Shown: in pieces, positions 8,288-16,993 of the stretch | Numbering within the stretch: the first letter of the stretch is position 1 | Layout of the letters: each line of letters starts with the position of its first letter | NCBI GenBank assembly: GCA_009911305.1 | Contig: QXXC01000001.1 | Span: forward strand, 62,001 to 126,000 | DNA length: 64,000 nucleotides | DNA from: Clostridiaceae bacterium | GTDB lineage: Bacteria > Bacillota > Clostridia > Lachnospirales > Lachnospiraceae | Direction of reading: 5' to 3' | Translations under genes and position numbers: made by a program | Notes under the pieces: model-generated | What the model was told of the DNA's origin: nothing | What the model saw: only the letters and a program-made list of their open reading frames with translations | Database searches by the model: none

Positions 8288-9592
8288 TCACAAAAACTGA
8301 TACAGCACGGCGCGGATGACCACATACGCAATCGAAAGCGCTGTAATGATCAGGCCGTTTTTGATCATACTCTTTAAATCCTTTGAGCGCGCCAGGCCCA
8401 TCTGACCCACCATATCGCCGGTCGGGTAAGCAAAAAAGGTAATCTGCGAGCCCACCAGAAGCACCAGGGACCACAGATGGGCCGGGAGCCCCAGCGCCTC
8501 TGACATGGGAAGAAACAGATCGTAAAGCACCTTCTCCTGCGCCACTGCTGCGCCGGAAACACCGAAAATCCCCACCAGCGTCGCGGCCACCATAAAAACA
8601 GGAGCCCCGCCCATATTGATCAGAGGATTCAAAAGGCCGGCAATCGCATCAAACGCGCCTGATTCCGTCACAAAATTCAGGAACGGATCATAGAGGACAA
8701 ACAGGATGAACAGCCAGAACATCTTAGAAGCGCCTTCCACCAGAAGCTTTAAGATTTCCGTGATACTCACCCCCGCCGACAGGCCGGTGACGAATGCGGC
8801 CGCAAACATCACAGTCAGCGCATAGGATGCCCCCGCCTTCATAACGATTCCATAGATGATTAAAAGAAGCATCGCGATTCCGAATACAGCCGTCGCCCGG
8901 TTCGTCACCGCGCCCGGGGTAAACTCCTCTCCGGCGCTGTCCTTATCGCTGTAGACTTCCACGCCCTCATACTTTTTCTGTGTTTTCTGAGCTACGGCAA
9001 ATGTGCTGATCCAGATAATCACAGAAACCGGAAGGCCCACATGGAGAAGATACGAACCGTAAGAGATCCCCGTTAAGCTCATGGTTGTGACAACCGAGGG
9101 AACAAAAGGCCCTAAAAGAAGTCCCGTCGCCCCTGCGCCGTGAAGCAGCACGCCCAGCGTATTCGGCGTAATTCCAAAGCTGGCGGCAATCGGAATGATG
9201 ATCGGGGCCAGAATCGCATTCGATCCGGCCATAGAGCCCAACATAGAAACAAGCAGAACAGACGAAAACATGGTTGCAAGCATGGCCTGGGTTTTGTTTT
9301 TCACACCGGTTTTCGTGACGACCAGATGAACAATATTCTGCGCCACTCCCACCCTGGTCAGGAGATGTCCCAGCCCGGCCCCCATCAGGATAATAAACCC
9401 GATCAGGCCCATAAACGACCCCAGGGCCGCATTGAGCGCACTTCCGACGCTCAGCAGATCCTGTCCCGTCAGCGCCGCCCCCAAAAGCACACAGAGCAGC
9501 ACCACGGTCAGCATGTCCTTTCCCTTAAAGGACAAGATGATATACAATACCATCGGCAAAAAACCCAAAAGTGCAGGAAGCCCGAAAATCAT
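8288..9592 (-). CDS. Multi-pass ion-coupled transporter (NhaC/IT-superfamily-like)
   Basis: 434 residues with about eleven hydrophobic segments; first segment LPALLGFLPMVLYIIL. The repeated Gly/Ser/Asn patterns SMLGSMAGSNAILAP and VTTMSLTGISYGSYL look like the hairpin regions of ion-transporter-superfamily carriers (NhaC, GntP or CitMHS-like). The exact family is not certain. It is the first gene of the catabolic operon and has an AAAGGAGG site 8 bases before the ATG at 9592. Inference: it imports the peptide or amide that the following four enzymes process, probably in symport with Na+ or H+. Confidence 0.7.
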   Translation of the reverse strand: MIFGLPALLGFLPMVLYIILSFKGKDMLTVVLLCVLLGAALTGQDLLSVGSALNAALGSFMGLIGFIILMGAGLGHLLTRVGVAQNIVHLVVTKTGVKNKTQAMLATMFSSVLLVSMLGSMAGSNAILAPIIIPIAASFGITPNTLGVLLHGAGATGLLLGPFVPSVVTTMSLTGISYGSYLLHVGLPVSVIIWISTFAVAQKTQKKYEGVEVYSDKDSAGEEFTPGAVTNRATAVFGIAMLLLIIYGIVMKAGASYALTVMFAAAFVTGLSAGVSITEILKLLVEGASKMFWLFILFVLYDPFLNFVTESGAFDAIAGLLNPLINMGGAPVFMVAATLVGIFGVSGAAVAQEKVLYDLFLPMSEALGLPAHLWSLVLLVGSQITFFAYPTGDMVGQMGLARSKDLKSMIKNGLIITALSIAYVVIRAVLYQFL

Positions 9593-9986
9593 ATTGTAAT
9601 CCTCCTTTAAAATATTTATTTATAACTTTCTCCGGAAGATTCTAATTATGTATCGCAACACTCCATGCACATCGATTTTTACCCGCTCTGTAACTGTAAC
9701 CCGATATTCCGGTAATTTTTCCAAATTTTAGTCCGGGTATCCTTGCATTTTATCGTATTTTCGCGTATACTAAGAAGAGGGAGCTATTATATAATTGTCT
9801 GAATGGCCCACATGCAGCATTATGTTTTAGTTCCTCTTTTAATCAGAATATTCTGGGAAAATGTTATATCCCCTTATGATATTTTCCGCGCCGGTTTCTG
9901 CCGCGTACAAACGCAGAATCTGCCTTTCAGAAATCGCGCGCATCCCCGGAGGGTTTTGAGCGGACAGGAGATTTACCTGCCGCTTA
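9593..9986. other. 394-bp gap between the RpiR gene and the transporter operon
   Basis: No gene is supported here. It holds the ribosome site of the transporter gene and a weak minus-strand promoter candidate, TTCTTA (9776-9771), 18 bp, TAAAAT (9752-9747). The rest is AT-rich. I see no clear terminator for the RpiR gene, so some read-through into the transporter operon is possible. Confidence 0.5.
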
Positions 9987-10829
9987 CTATAAATACAGTC
10001 CATATTCAATTGCAATCTCATCCTGTCGTTTCATCCGCTCCAGGGAGCGCTCCCGATCCCTCCTTCCCACTGCCGCGATCAGCGCGTTGGCCACAGTCAT
10101 CGCATTCACAAATGAATACGTATCCGGCGCCTGCCTGGCCAGCAGCACACAATTGGCCTTCAATGCAATCGGCGAGGAATAGCTGTCCGTAATCGCGATA
10201 ATCTTACTCCCCGCACGGTTTAAATAAGAAACGATATTATACGTCGCCCTGGTATACCGCTCATAGCTGACCGCGATCAAAACATCCCCGGGCGTGATAA
10301 ACTGCAGCTTGTTCGATATGTCTCCCAGCCCCTCTGACAGAAGCTCCACACCGTCCATAAATTCCTTGAGCATAAAATAAAGATAATACGCCACGCAAAA
10401 GGAGGAACGCGCCGCTGTAATATAGACTCTCCGCCCTGTCCCGACCAGCTCCGACGCCTCTTTTAAGCTCTCCTTCAGCCCTTCGCCGCCCAGCTTTCTC
10501 AGCGAATCCATATTCCGCTCAATCATCCGGTCCAGTATATCCTCTTCCCCCTCTGACGTGATTGAGCTCTTCAGCTCCCGCATGGGAACCACATCCCGGC
10601 GGACCAGATCCGATACGCTCTTCTGAAACTCCGCATAGCCGTTATATCCCAGCTCCCTTGTAAACCGCGTGATGCTCGCCGGGCTTACCTCCGTCTTTTC
10701 CCCCATCTCGACAATCGATAAAAAAGGGATGGAGTGGATATTCTCTCTCATAAAATCAGCCAGCTTCTTCTGTTTCTTCGTAAACTGCTCATACCCTGTC
10801 TCAATTTCGCTCAGTACATTTCGTTCCAC
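9987..10829 (-). CDS. RpiR/MurR-family transcriptional regulator
   Basis: 280 residues. The N-terminal HTH_6 domain covers about 1-77 (QKKLADFMREN, VSPASITRFTRELGYNGYAEFQK). The C-terminal SIS sugar-phosphate isomerase domain covers about 110-250 (GRRVYITAARSSFC, GDVLIAVSYERYTRATYN, IIAITDSYSSPIA). Family members sense phosphosugars or related ligands. It reads toward the transporter-epimerase operon and is the obvious regulator for it. Its own promoter carries an exact 22-bp direct repeat upstream of the -35, so autoregulation is likely. The ligand is unknown; murein-derived compounds are an attractive guess given the epimerase and beta-lactamase-fold enzymes. Confidence 0.9.
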   Translation of the reverse strand: MERNVLSEIETGYEQFTKKQKKLADFMRENIHSIPFLSIVEMGEKTEVSPASITRFTRELGYNGYAEFQKSVSDLVRRDVVPMRELKSSITSEGEEDILDRMIERNMDSLRKLGGEGLKESLKEASELVGTGRRVYITAARSSFCVAYYLYFMLKEFMDGVELLSEGLGDISNKLQFITPGDVLIAVSYERYTRATYNIVSYLNRAGSKIIAITDSYSSPIALKANCVLLARQAPDTYSFVNAMTVANALIAAVGRRDRERSLERMKRQDEIAIEYGLYL

Positions 10830-10850
10830 TTTCTGTTCCTCCGTAATTCT

Positions 10851-10879
10851 ATTATAGAGGAATGGCAGTCATAAGTCAA
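10851..10879 (-). promoter_or_regulatory. Near-consensus promoter of the RpiR gene
   Basis: On the minus strand TTGACT (10879-10874) and TATAAT (10856-10851) are separated by exactly 17 bp. This is five of six and six of six to consensus. The start point would be near 10844, giving a leader of only about 15 nt before the ATG at 10829. Confidence 0.85.
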
Positions 10880-10889
10880 CTATTTTTGA

Positions 10890-10941
10890 AAATAAATTTT
10901 CATTTTGTCATAGTTATGCAAATAAATTTTCATTTTGTCAT
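10890..10941. repeat. Exact 22-bp direct repeat upstream of the RpiR promoter
   Basis: Bases 10890-10911 and 10920-10941 are identical, one every 30 bp (about three helical turns). The first copy is embedded in the dyad GAAAATAAATTTTC (10888-10901), a perfect 6-2-6 palindrome; the second has one arm base changed. Both lie immediately upstream of the -35. They are candidate binding sites for the RpiR protein. Confidence 0.8.
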
Positions 10942-12176
10942 TATTTGATACTGCCTCCATCCTCCGCACTCCCCGCCAGCAGAAACAATTCATTCACCGC
11001 AACGGCCAGAGGGCCGATATACCCAATGCGGTCGCTCAGCCCCGATTTCAGGATATAACCGCCGTGGTACGACGCGTCATAATGGCTGCAGAAATGCAGA
11101 AAACGCTCTTCAATTCCCGGATGCTCAAACATCTGTCCGTAGATAATCACCTTATCCGGGGCCAAAAGGGTGATCGTGTTCACAGCCACCCTCGCCATCT
11201 GCTCAATGATATCATCCAGCACGACCCGCAGCCCCTCGTCCGCCAGGCCGATCCAGTCCGCTATGTTGCGCGCCTCGATCCGGCTTATATCTCCCTCCAT
11301 CATACGGTACAGGGCAGGCATAGCCTCTTTCGTACAGGCCGCCCGCACCTGATCGGCAATGGCGTGCGTCGCCACCTTTGTCTCCAGGCATCCCCGCCGG
11401 CCGCAGCGGCACGGCCTGCCGTCCTTCTCCACAATATAATGCCCGATCTCCGCGGTCTTGGAATTCTGGCTGTCATAGATCCGGTTCTGGATAATGATCG
11501 CAGAACCCACCCCGGGTCCCCATTTGATAAACAGAAGGTTCTCCTGCTCCTTGCCGTTCCCGTAGATCAGTTCCCCTTCTGCAAATGCCTTCACATTATT
11601 TTCCACAATAATCGGAATATCCAGATGCCGGCGGATAATCTCCGCGACCGGAACCGCCTCATTCCAGATGCGGTAGGCATGCAGGCTGATCCCGCCCCTG
11701 CGCTTCACCGGCCCCGGAACCGATACGCCGATCCCAAGCACCATATCCTTCACGATCCCGCGCTCCCACATAAGCGCCTTGCTCTCGTCTGCAATCTTCT
11801 TGAGAAACGCCTCCGGGCGGCCCGCGGCCTCTGTGTGCAGCCGCTTCGCCGCCCGGCACAGCCCCTTTAAATCGCTGATGGCAATGCAGGTCTCCTCCGC
11901 CTCGATGCTGATCGACAGCACATAGCGGTACTGATAATTAATGTCAATCAGGACCTTCTTCCTCCCGGCCCTGCGCGCCTCCTCCATCTCGCCCTTTTCG
12001 CAGAGAATCCCCGCCGAAATCAGCTCCGTGCAGATCAGCGTCACCGTAGCCGGCGTCAGCCCCAGCCTGATCGCAATATCCTTTCTGGGCATAGCCCCGC
12101 AGTCATTCAGAAGTTTTAAAATCGAGCTGCGGTTGCTAAGCTTTACATTTTCTAAATTGATCCCCGTATATCCCAA
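10941..12176 (-). CDS. ROK-family (NagC/XylR-type) transcriptional regulator
   Basis: 411 residues. A winged-helix domain occupies about 1-80 (SILKLLNDCGAMPRKDIA, LTPATVTLICTELISAGIL). The ROK fold follows, with GIGVSVPGPV, ENNVKAFAEGE and the zinc-binding cluster CRCGRRGCLET. I choose the TTG at 12176 as start because ACAGGA lies 7 bases upstream; an ATG 8 bases earlier is out of frame. ROK repressors usually respond to sugars. It is the last gene of the same-direction sulfoquinovose set and is its likely regulator; AT-rich dyads flank the promoter of that set at 22075-22248. Confidence 0.9.
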   Translation of the reverse strand: MGYTGINLENVKLSNRSSILKLLNDCGAMPRKDIAIRLGLTPATVTLICTELISAGILCEKGEMEEARRAGRKKVLIDINYQYRYVLSISIEAEETCIAISDLKGLCRAAKRLHTEAAGRPEAFLKKIADESKALMWERGIVKDMVLGIGVSVPGPVKRRGGISLHAYRIWNEAVPVAEIIRRHLDIPIIVENNVKAFAEGELIYGNGKEQENLLFIKWGPGVGSAIIIQNRIYDSQNSKTAEIGHYIVEKDGRPCRCGRRGCLETKVATHAIADQVRAACTKEAMPALYRMMEGDISRIEARNIADWIGLADEGLRVVLDDIIEQMARVAVNTITLLAPDKVIIYGQMFEHPGIEERFLHFCSHYDASYHGGYILKSGLSDRIGYIGPLAVAVNELFLLAGSAEDGGSIK

Positions 12177-12269
12177 AATGGCATCCTGTCCTTCTCTTTT
12201 ATAGTCATGGGCTTATTCCATAAAACAAGTATAGGATGAAATAATTTATTTCGCAAGTGGATTGTACAT

Positions 12270-12296
12270 TAGAACGTGTCTGAAAATTGCTTTCCG
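12270..12296. repeat. Half copy of the 62-bp palindromic repeat
   Basis: The sequence TAGAACGTGTCTGAAAATTG followed by CTTTC matches one arm of the 48466-48527 element with about two mismatches; the other arm is missing. It lies in the 143-bp gap between the isomerase gene and the ROK gene, a place where a new transcript might begin or be processed. Confidence 0.6.
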
Positions 12297-12319
12297 GTAG
12301 CTGTGCGCGCCCCTTCTGT

Positions 12320-13657
12320 CTAATAACGGCAAACCTCCGCCCCCGTCATCCTCCCCAGCATCTCGAGCTCCAAAGCCACATCTCCATAAATCACCACAAA
12401 ATGCGGCTCCCATCCCTGCTTCACACTCTTATACACCATCTCCTTTGCATCCCTCTCCGTCCTCACCACCACGGATGTCCCGGTAAACTGCTTCGGCTTA
12501 TCCAGCGCCTCTCCCCTGGCAATAAAAAACCGGAATGTCCCATCCGTTTTCCGGCCCACCCGGAAAATCGTCACCTGATCGCAGGCCGCACAGCCAAAAT
12601 CCATGGCCGGCCCGATCTTACGGTTCGGATGCACGCCCACGCATGCGCCCGTATCGGTCCTGGCCAGCGAACAGGCCGCCATGCCGCAGTGCCAGTAGGT
12701 CACGGTTCCTTCTGTCTCATCCATGGAAACCGGATCTCCGAAGAAAACCGCTTTCCCTGTCAGCCGGTTTCCGATGTACATGGACAGCGCCCCGTACACA
12801 TCCGCCTCGCAGCCCGCGGCAATCCCTTCTGCATTGAGCAGAGACAGCACGGTGCAGACCGGCGTCCCAAAGGAGGTAAAGAAATCCGGCCAGCAGCGGG
12901 AGGAAAGCGCCCCGATGCCATTTTCCTTAATGTACTCCTTATACGCCCTGTAAAGGCGCGCAAAATCCTTTACATTCTTCTCCGGTGTCTTTTCAAGGCC
13001 CTTCAACCACGCCTGCGCTTCCTTAAGCTCCGCTTCGCATTCCGCGTCGTCAAAGCCTTTGGCCCGCCCGATCAGCTCCCTGGCTTCGACGGCCTCCAGC
13101 GTCACGCCGAAATTCTTCAAAAGCTCGCTGTCCAGCGCGCGCCCGAAGCCAAAGCCCTGCGGCGTATGGCCGATTGCCGCCATTTTAAGGTCCTTAAGCC
13201 CCGCCTTTACCCCGGCCGCGCGGATCGCTGCCTCAAGCTGCGTCTTTACCTCCTCCTCTCCGGGGGAGCCGAACACGTATTCAAACTCGCCATCGCTAAA
13301 TGCGCGCAGCATATTCGCCGCGGAATACGCGCCGGTCAGGGAATTTAAGCGCAGCCGTCCCCCGTCGATCGCCGGCTCGCGCAGGGTCCACAAAAGAACC
13401 GGACAGGAAAAGCGCTTCAGCACTTCGCCCGCATACGCCGCATTGGCAAAGGTAATATTCTGCAAAATAATCAGATCCGGGGAAATGCGGTCCAGAAACT
13501 CCTTCAGATCCTCCAGCGTCAGAAGCATCCTGTCCGGGTATACCCCGTCCTCTGTCAGAGAGGACAGCAGCCGGACCGATTTGTCAAACTCTAGCTGCGC
13601 GCTTTCCAGATGGAAGGTGCCAACCCCGATTGGTATATATGCCACTTGAAAACTCAT
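12320..13657 (-). CDS. L-fucose/arabinose-isomerase-family enzyme, probable sulfoquinovose isomerase
   Basis: 445 residues. The protein has the layout of the fucose-isomerase family, with the metal-ligand region near E284 (GCEADVYG), D308 (FFGDPVSMDE) and H323 (TYWHCG). Known members interconvert aldoses and ketoses. Here no fuculose kinase or aldolase is present, but a small transaldolase, a sulfolactaldehyde-reductase-like enzyme and a sulfoquinovosidase are. It therefore most likely turns sulfoquinovose into 6-deoxy-6-sulfofructose, as isomerases of this family are reported to do in transaldolase-type sulfoglycolysis. It starts just before the TctA stop (2-bp gap) in the same operon. Confidence 0.75.
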   Translation of the reverse strand: MSFQVAYIPIGVGTFHLESAQLEFDKSVRLLSSLTEDGVYPDRMLLTLEDLKEFLDRISPDLIILQNITFANAAYAGEVLKRFSCPVLLWTLREPAIDGGRLRLNSLTGAYSAANMLRAFSDGEFEYVFGSPGEEEVKTQLEAAIRAAGVKAGLKDLKMAAIGHTPQGFGFGRALDSELLKNFGVTLEAVEARELIGRAKGFDDAECEAELKEAQAWLKGLEKTPEKNVKDFARLYRAYKEYIKENGIGALSSRCWPDFFTSFGTPVCTVLSLLNAEGIAAGCEADVYGALSMYIGNRLTGKAVFFGDPVSMDETEGTVTYWHCGMAACSLARTDTGACVGVHPNRKIGPAMDFGCAACDQVTIFRVGRKTDGTFRFFIARGEALDKPKQFTGTSVVVRTERDAKEMVYKSVKQGWEPHFVVIYGDVALELEMLGRMTGAEVCRY

Positions 13658-13658
13658 T

Positions 13659-15200
13659 CTAACTCCTTTCCTGCTCCTTCATCATTTCCTCAAGCTGCGC
13701 CTGGTTGAGCGCCTCGACCTTTTTGTTGATCCGGATCATGGACACCACCAGGACCACGGTCAGGATCAGAATCACGCATGAAATCGGCCGCTTGAAGAAA
13801 ATCAGGTAATCCTTATCATAGCTCATCATACTGGTAACAAAGTTCATTTCCATAATATCCGCCAGAATCATGCCCAGCATCAGCGGGGTGGAGGAAATAT
13901 CCAGGATCGTCAGCAGATAGCTGAAAATCAGAATCGCCGCGGTGAGCACCAGCTCCTTTGTATTTCCCGTCGCCGCAAAAGCGCCTGCGAAACAGAAAAT
14001 GATGATGACAGGAGCCAGATAGGTATAGCGCACCTGGATAATTTTGGCCACCAGCCTGGTCAGCGCCATCCCGATGGGGTAGAGAAACAGGTTCGCCACC
14101 AGGCAGCCCAGGATGATGGAATAGGCGATGACGCCCTGTTTGGTAAACATATTGGGGCCCGGCTGGATCCCGTGCAGGATAAATGCGCCCAGCAGCAGGG
14201 CCGTCACGCCGTCCCCCGGAATCCCCAGCGTGAGCAGGGGAATCATGGCCGAGCCGACCACCGCGTTATTGCTTGCCTCCGCCGCCGAAATCCCCTCCAG
14301 GGAGCCCTTTCCGAACTGTTCAGGGCGCCTGGAGGCGCGCCGGCACTCGTTGTAGCACATAAACTGCGCCACGCCGCCGCCCACGCCCGGCATAGCGCCC
14401 AGAATCGAGGCAATGGCCGAGGAGCGCGTACATGCCGGAAGGATGGACTTCATCTCCTTTAAGGTCAGCCCTTCGTTGTCAATGCGGTTTGCGTCGTCCA
14501 ACTTTCCGCTTGCCAGGATAAAATCCCGCAGCTTCTGAACCACCTGCGTCAGGGCGATCAGCGCGATCATGGCCGGAAGCATGTCAATTCCGTACCGGAG
14601 CGTCTCAATCCCGAATGTATAGCGCCACACGCCTGTCACGGCGTCGGCTCCCACAGAAGCCATGAGAATGCCCAGAAGGCCGGACAATATCCCCTTGGCC
14701 AGGCTGTCGCCGCTCACGCCGGCAATCAGGGAAATCCCCAAAATTGCCATGGAGAAATACTCCACCGACGCGAATTTGGCCACCAGCTTTGTGATGAACG
14801 AGGCGCAGATCAGCAGCAGAATTGCCGAAAACAGGCCGCCGAAGGTGGAGGCAAAGAGCGACGTATCCAGCGCCTTCTTAACCTTCCCCTGCTTTGCGAG
14901 CGGATAGCCGTCAAAGGTCGTCGCAATCGCAGAGTTCGTACCCGGCGTGTTCAGCGTGATCGCGCTGATGGATCCGCCGTACATGCCGCCCACGTAGACA
15001 GCCAGCAGCGCAATAATCGCAGAATCCGGCGATGAAAATGTATACGTCAGGGGCAGAAGCAAAATAATGCCCAGCGTAACCGAGAGCCCCGGTATGCAAC
15101 CCACGACCATGCCCAGAACCAGCCCGCCGAAAATCAGCGCCAGATTAAGCGGAGCGAATACCTGGCCGAGCGCCGGAATAATATACTGTAAATCTCCCAT
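13659..15200 (-). CDS. Tripartite tricarboxylate transporter, large membrane subunit (TctA family)
   Basis: 513 residues, about eleven or twelve membrane segments. Typical TctA motifs are GGLVLGMVVGCIPGLSVTLG near residue 25, AIYVGGMYGG-like VYVGGMYGGSISAITLNTPG near 68, and PLLTLGIPGDGVTALLLGAF near 320. With TctB and the periplasmic-type binding protein TctC it makes a secondary uptake system for anionic organic compounds. It is 3 bp from TctB. In this operon the substrate is probably sulfoquinovose or its glyceryl glycoside rather than citrate; that is inferred from context only. Confidence 0.92.
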   Translation of the reverse strand: MGDLQYIIPALGQVFAPLNLALIFGGLVLGMVVGCIPGLSVTLGIILLLPLTYTFSSPDSAIIALLAVYVGGMYGGSISAITLNTPGTNSAIATTFDGYPLAKQGKVKKALDTSLFASTFGGLFSAILLLICASFITKLVAKFASVEYFSMAILGISLIAGVSGDSLAKGILSGLLGILMASVGADAVTGVWRYTFGIETLRYGIDMLPAMIALIALTQVVQKLRDFILASGKLDDANRIDNEGLTLKEMKSILPACTRSSAIASILGAMPGVGGGVAQFMCYNECRRASRRPEQFGKGSLEGISAAEASNNAVVGSAMIPLLTLGIPGDGVTALLLGAFILHGIQPGPNMFTKQGVIAYSIILGCLVANLFLYPIGMALTRLVAKIIQVRYTYLAPVIIIFCFAGAFAATGNTKELVLTAAILIFSYLLTILDISSTPLMLGMILADIMEMNFVTSMMSYDKDYLIFFKRPISCVILILTVVLVVSMIRINKKVEALNQAQLEEMMKEQERS

Positions 15201-15203
15201 CCA

Positions 15204-15662
15204 TTAACCTCCAATCCCCGGCAGCGAGACATGGAACACATACTTAAACAGGAAGAAGATCCCGATCCCCGCCGCGACGGTAAAGATATAAATAAACGGC
15301 CCCCGCTCCCCGCAGTAAAACAAAAGAACCGGGAAAATGATGCAGACCGCTGGAATAAAGCCTATATAAATCGTCAGGGCCACATACGCGCATAAGAGCG
15401 CGATCAGCACGACGCAGGGCTTTTCCTTTGCCCAGTCAAATTCAATCTCCTTCTCCTTTTTAAAGACCACGCTCTGCACGATCAGAATCACAGAGCAGAC
15501 CGCCATGCCCACCAGACAGATCCCCGGAATAATCCGCGGGCTGGGAGCGCCGGAATCGAACATGGGCAGACGCACCTGACCCGGCATGGCCGCCAGCATC
15601 AGGACGCTGAAAATTCCCATAACGATCCCGGACCAGAGGTATGATTTAATTTTAATTTTCAT
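15204..15662 (-). CDS. Tripartite tricarboxylate transporter, small membrane subunit (TctB family)
   Basis: About 152 residues with four predicted membrane helices (GIVMGIFSVLMLAAMP, IIPGICLVGMAVCSVILIV, VVLIALLCAYVALTIYIGFI and a C-terminal segment). TctB proteins are poorly conserved, so the call rests on size, topology and position between TctA and TctC. The frame is open 34 codons further upstream, but the MKIKIKSYLWSG start at 15662 has the purine-rich site AGGAAAGGGCGGGG and fits the family. Confidence 0.85.
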   Translation of the reverse strand: MKIKIKSYLWSGIVMGIFSVLMLAAMPGQVRLPMFDSGAPSPRIIPGICLVGMAVCSVILIVQSVVFKKEKEIEFDWAKEKPCVVLIALLCAYVALTIYIGFIPAVCIIFPVLLFYCGERGPFIYIFTVAAGIGIFFLFKYVFHVSLPGIGG

Positions 15663-15786
15663 AAAACCCCGCCCTTTCCTTCCAGAGCATTGTTCAAACA
15701 TGCTCTGACATGATATGATGTTTCGTTCCTCCCTGCAGCCGGACTGCAGCGGACAGCGCCGCAATGCAGCCCGGCAGGCGCTTTTC

Positions 15787-16857
15787 TTACTGCTGCCCGC
15801 TCAAAAGCTCAAACGCGGCGATCGCCTTGGCGCAGCCCTCCTCCAGAAATGCCTTGGCATCCGCGTCATAGAGCTCGTTTTTATTCAGCATAATCTCACC
15901 AATCCAGTCCGCGTATTCAGGATCCGCCCATACGGCCTTGGAAATCTCCACGATCTCGTCAATCCATGCCTGATCCGCCCCGGCGCGCACCGCAATATAA
16001 CCGCCGGCGGGGAGGATAGAACCTGTATAATCCTTTGACGCATCCAGCTCGGGGGCCATATCGTCCCCGGCGATTCCCGGCACGGCGATGGCGCCCTGCG
16101 GGCCTTTAAAGCCCTCAAAGCCGGTCTCTGAAAATGCCAGGATCGGCGTGATCGTCCCGGCCTCCACATCCTCTAAGGCCGCCTGGGTCGTACCGACAAA
16201 CACATCCACCTCGCCGTCGGTCAGGCCCTTCTTCTGAGCCGCTCCCCCGTCGTACGGAACGGTCATAACCCTGCCGCCCTCGATGGCCAGAAGAGAGCCC
16301 AGCGCCAGGTGCGGATCCGACAGCGGATTCCCGCCGGACATCTTCACCCCGCCGTTTTTCGACTTCTCCAGAATCTCAGCCAGCGTAACGCCCGTCTTTG
16401 CATACAGGATCCACGTCCTGTCATCCACATCCGCCACCGGGTAGATATCGCTGCGGTCAAAATCCACCACTTCCGTCTGATACGCCTTTCCGAGATCGTG
16501 GCGGTATGCCACGCCAAAGCCGTATACCAGAAGATCCGTTGTGGACGGATCCTGATCCGTATACCAGTTCGCGGCCTGGAAGCCGTCGCCGCCGGTCATA
16601 TTTTCCACAATAAAATTGTAATCCGAGTGATTGTTTGCCACCAGGGCGTACTTTCTGGCAATCGCGTCAGCCGTGCCGCCCACGCCGTAGGGACAGATGA
16701 TCTTCACCGTCTGGCCGCCGTTTCCGCCCGCGGCCTGCGCATCCTGCGCATCCGCCGCCTGTGTGCCCGCCGGCGCGCTGCCGGAAGATGAACCGCACCC
16801 GGCCGCCGCGCATGCCATAACCCCTGCCATCACCATTGCAACGATACGTTTTTTCAT
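15787..16857 (-). CDS. TctC-family substrate-binding lipoprotein
   Basis: About 356 residues. A lipoprotein signal occurs at the N-terminus (MKKRIVAMVMAGVMACAAAG then Cys-Gly-Ser-Ser), so the mature protein is anchored outside the membrane. The Bug/TctC fold is recognisable from KIICPYGVGGTADAIARKYA near residue 50 and from GALLAIEGG-like SLLAIEGGRV and TTQAALEDVEAG. The start at 16857 has AGGAGG 6 bases upstream; the frame is open 6 codons further. It captures the substrate for TctAB. Binding specificity cannot be read, but its operon suggests a sulfonated sugar. Confidence 0.88.
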   Translation of the reverse strand: MKKRIVAMVMAGVMACAAAGCGSSSGSAPAGTQAADAQDAQAAGGNGGQTVKIICPYGVGGTADAIARKYALVANNHSDYNFIVENMTGGDGFQAANWYTDQDPSTTDLLVYGFGVAYRHDLGKAYQTEVVDFDRSDIYPVADVDDRTWILYAKTGVTLAEILEKSKNGGVKMSGGNPLSDPHLALGSLLAIEGGRVMTVPYDGGAAQKKGLTDGEVDVFVGTTQAALEDVEAGTITPILAFSETGFEGFKGPQGAIAVPGIAGDDMAPELDASKDYTGSILPAGGYIAVRAGADQAWIDEIVEISKAVWADPEYADWIGEIMLNKNELYDADAKAFLEEGCAKAIAAFELLSGQQ

Positions 16858-16905
16858 AAACAACCTCCTGCTCATTTTTAAACGGCGACGATACCTTCAC
16901 CGTAT

Positions 16906-16952
16906 CTTTTACTCCTGTTTGTTTTTACACTCCTGTTCCGTTTTCACACTCC
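16906..16952. repeat. Three imperfect tandem repeats of about 19 bp upstream of tctC
   Basis: On the minus strand the unit GGAGTGTGAAAACGGAA, CAGGAGTGTAAAAACAAA and CAGGAGTAAAAGATACGG recurs three times in tandem. A small hairpin GATAC/GTATC follows. This is in the only sizeable gap (136 bp) within the transporter part of the operon, where an internal promoter or regulatory site may lie. Confidence 0.5.
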
Positions 16953-16993
16953 CGCTTGATTCTTACGCCCCGCCGTATCCCGCCCTGCCTCCT

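Noticed and set aside
12320..13657. L-fucose or L-arabinose pathway gene
   Set aside because: No fuculose or ribulose kinase or aldolase is nearby, whereas sulfoglycolysis genes surround it.
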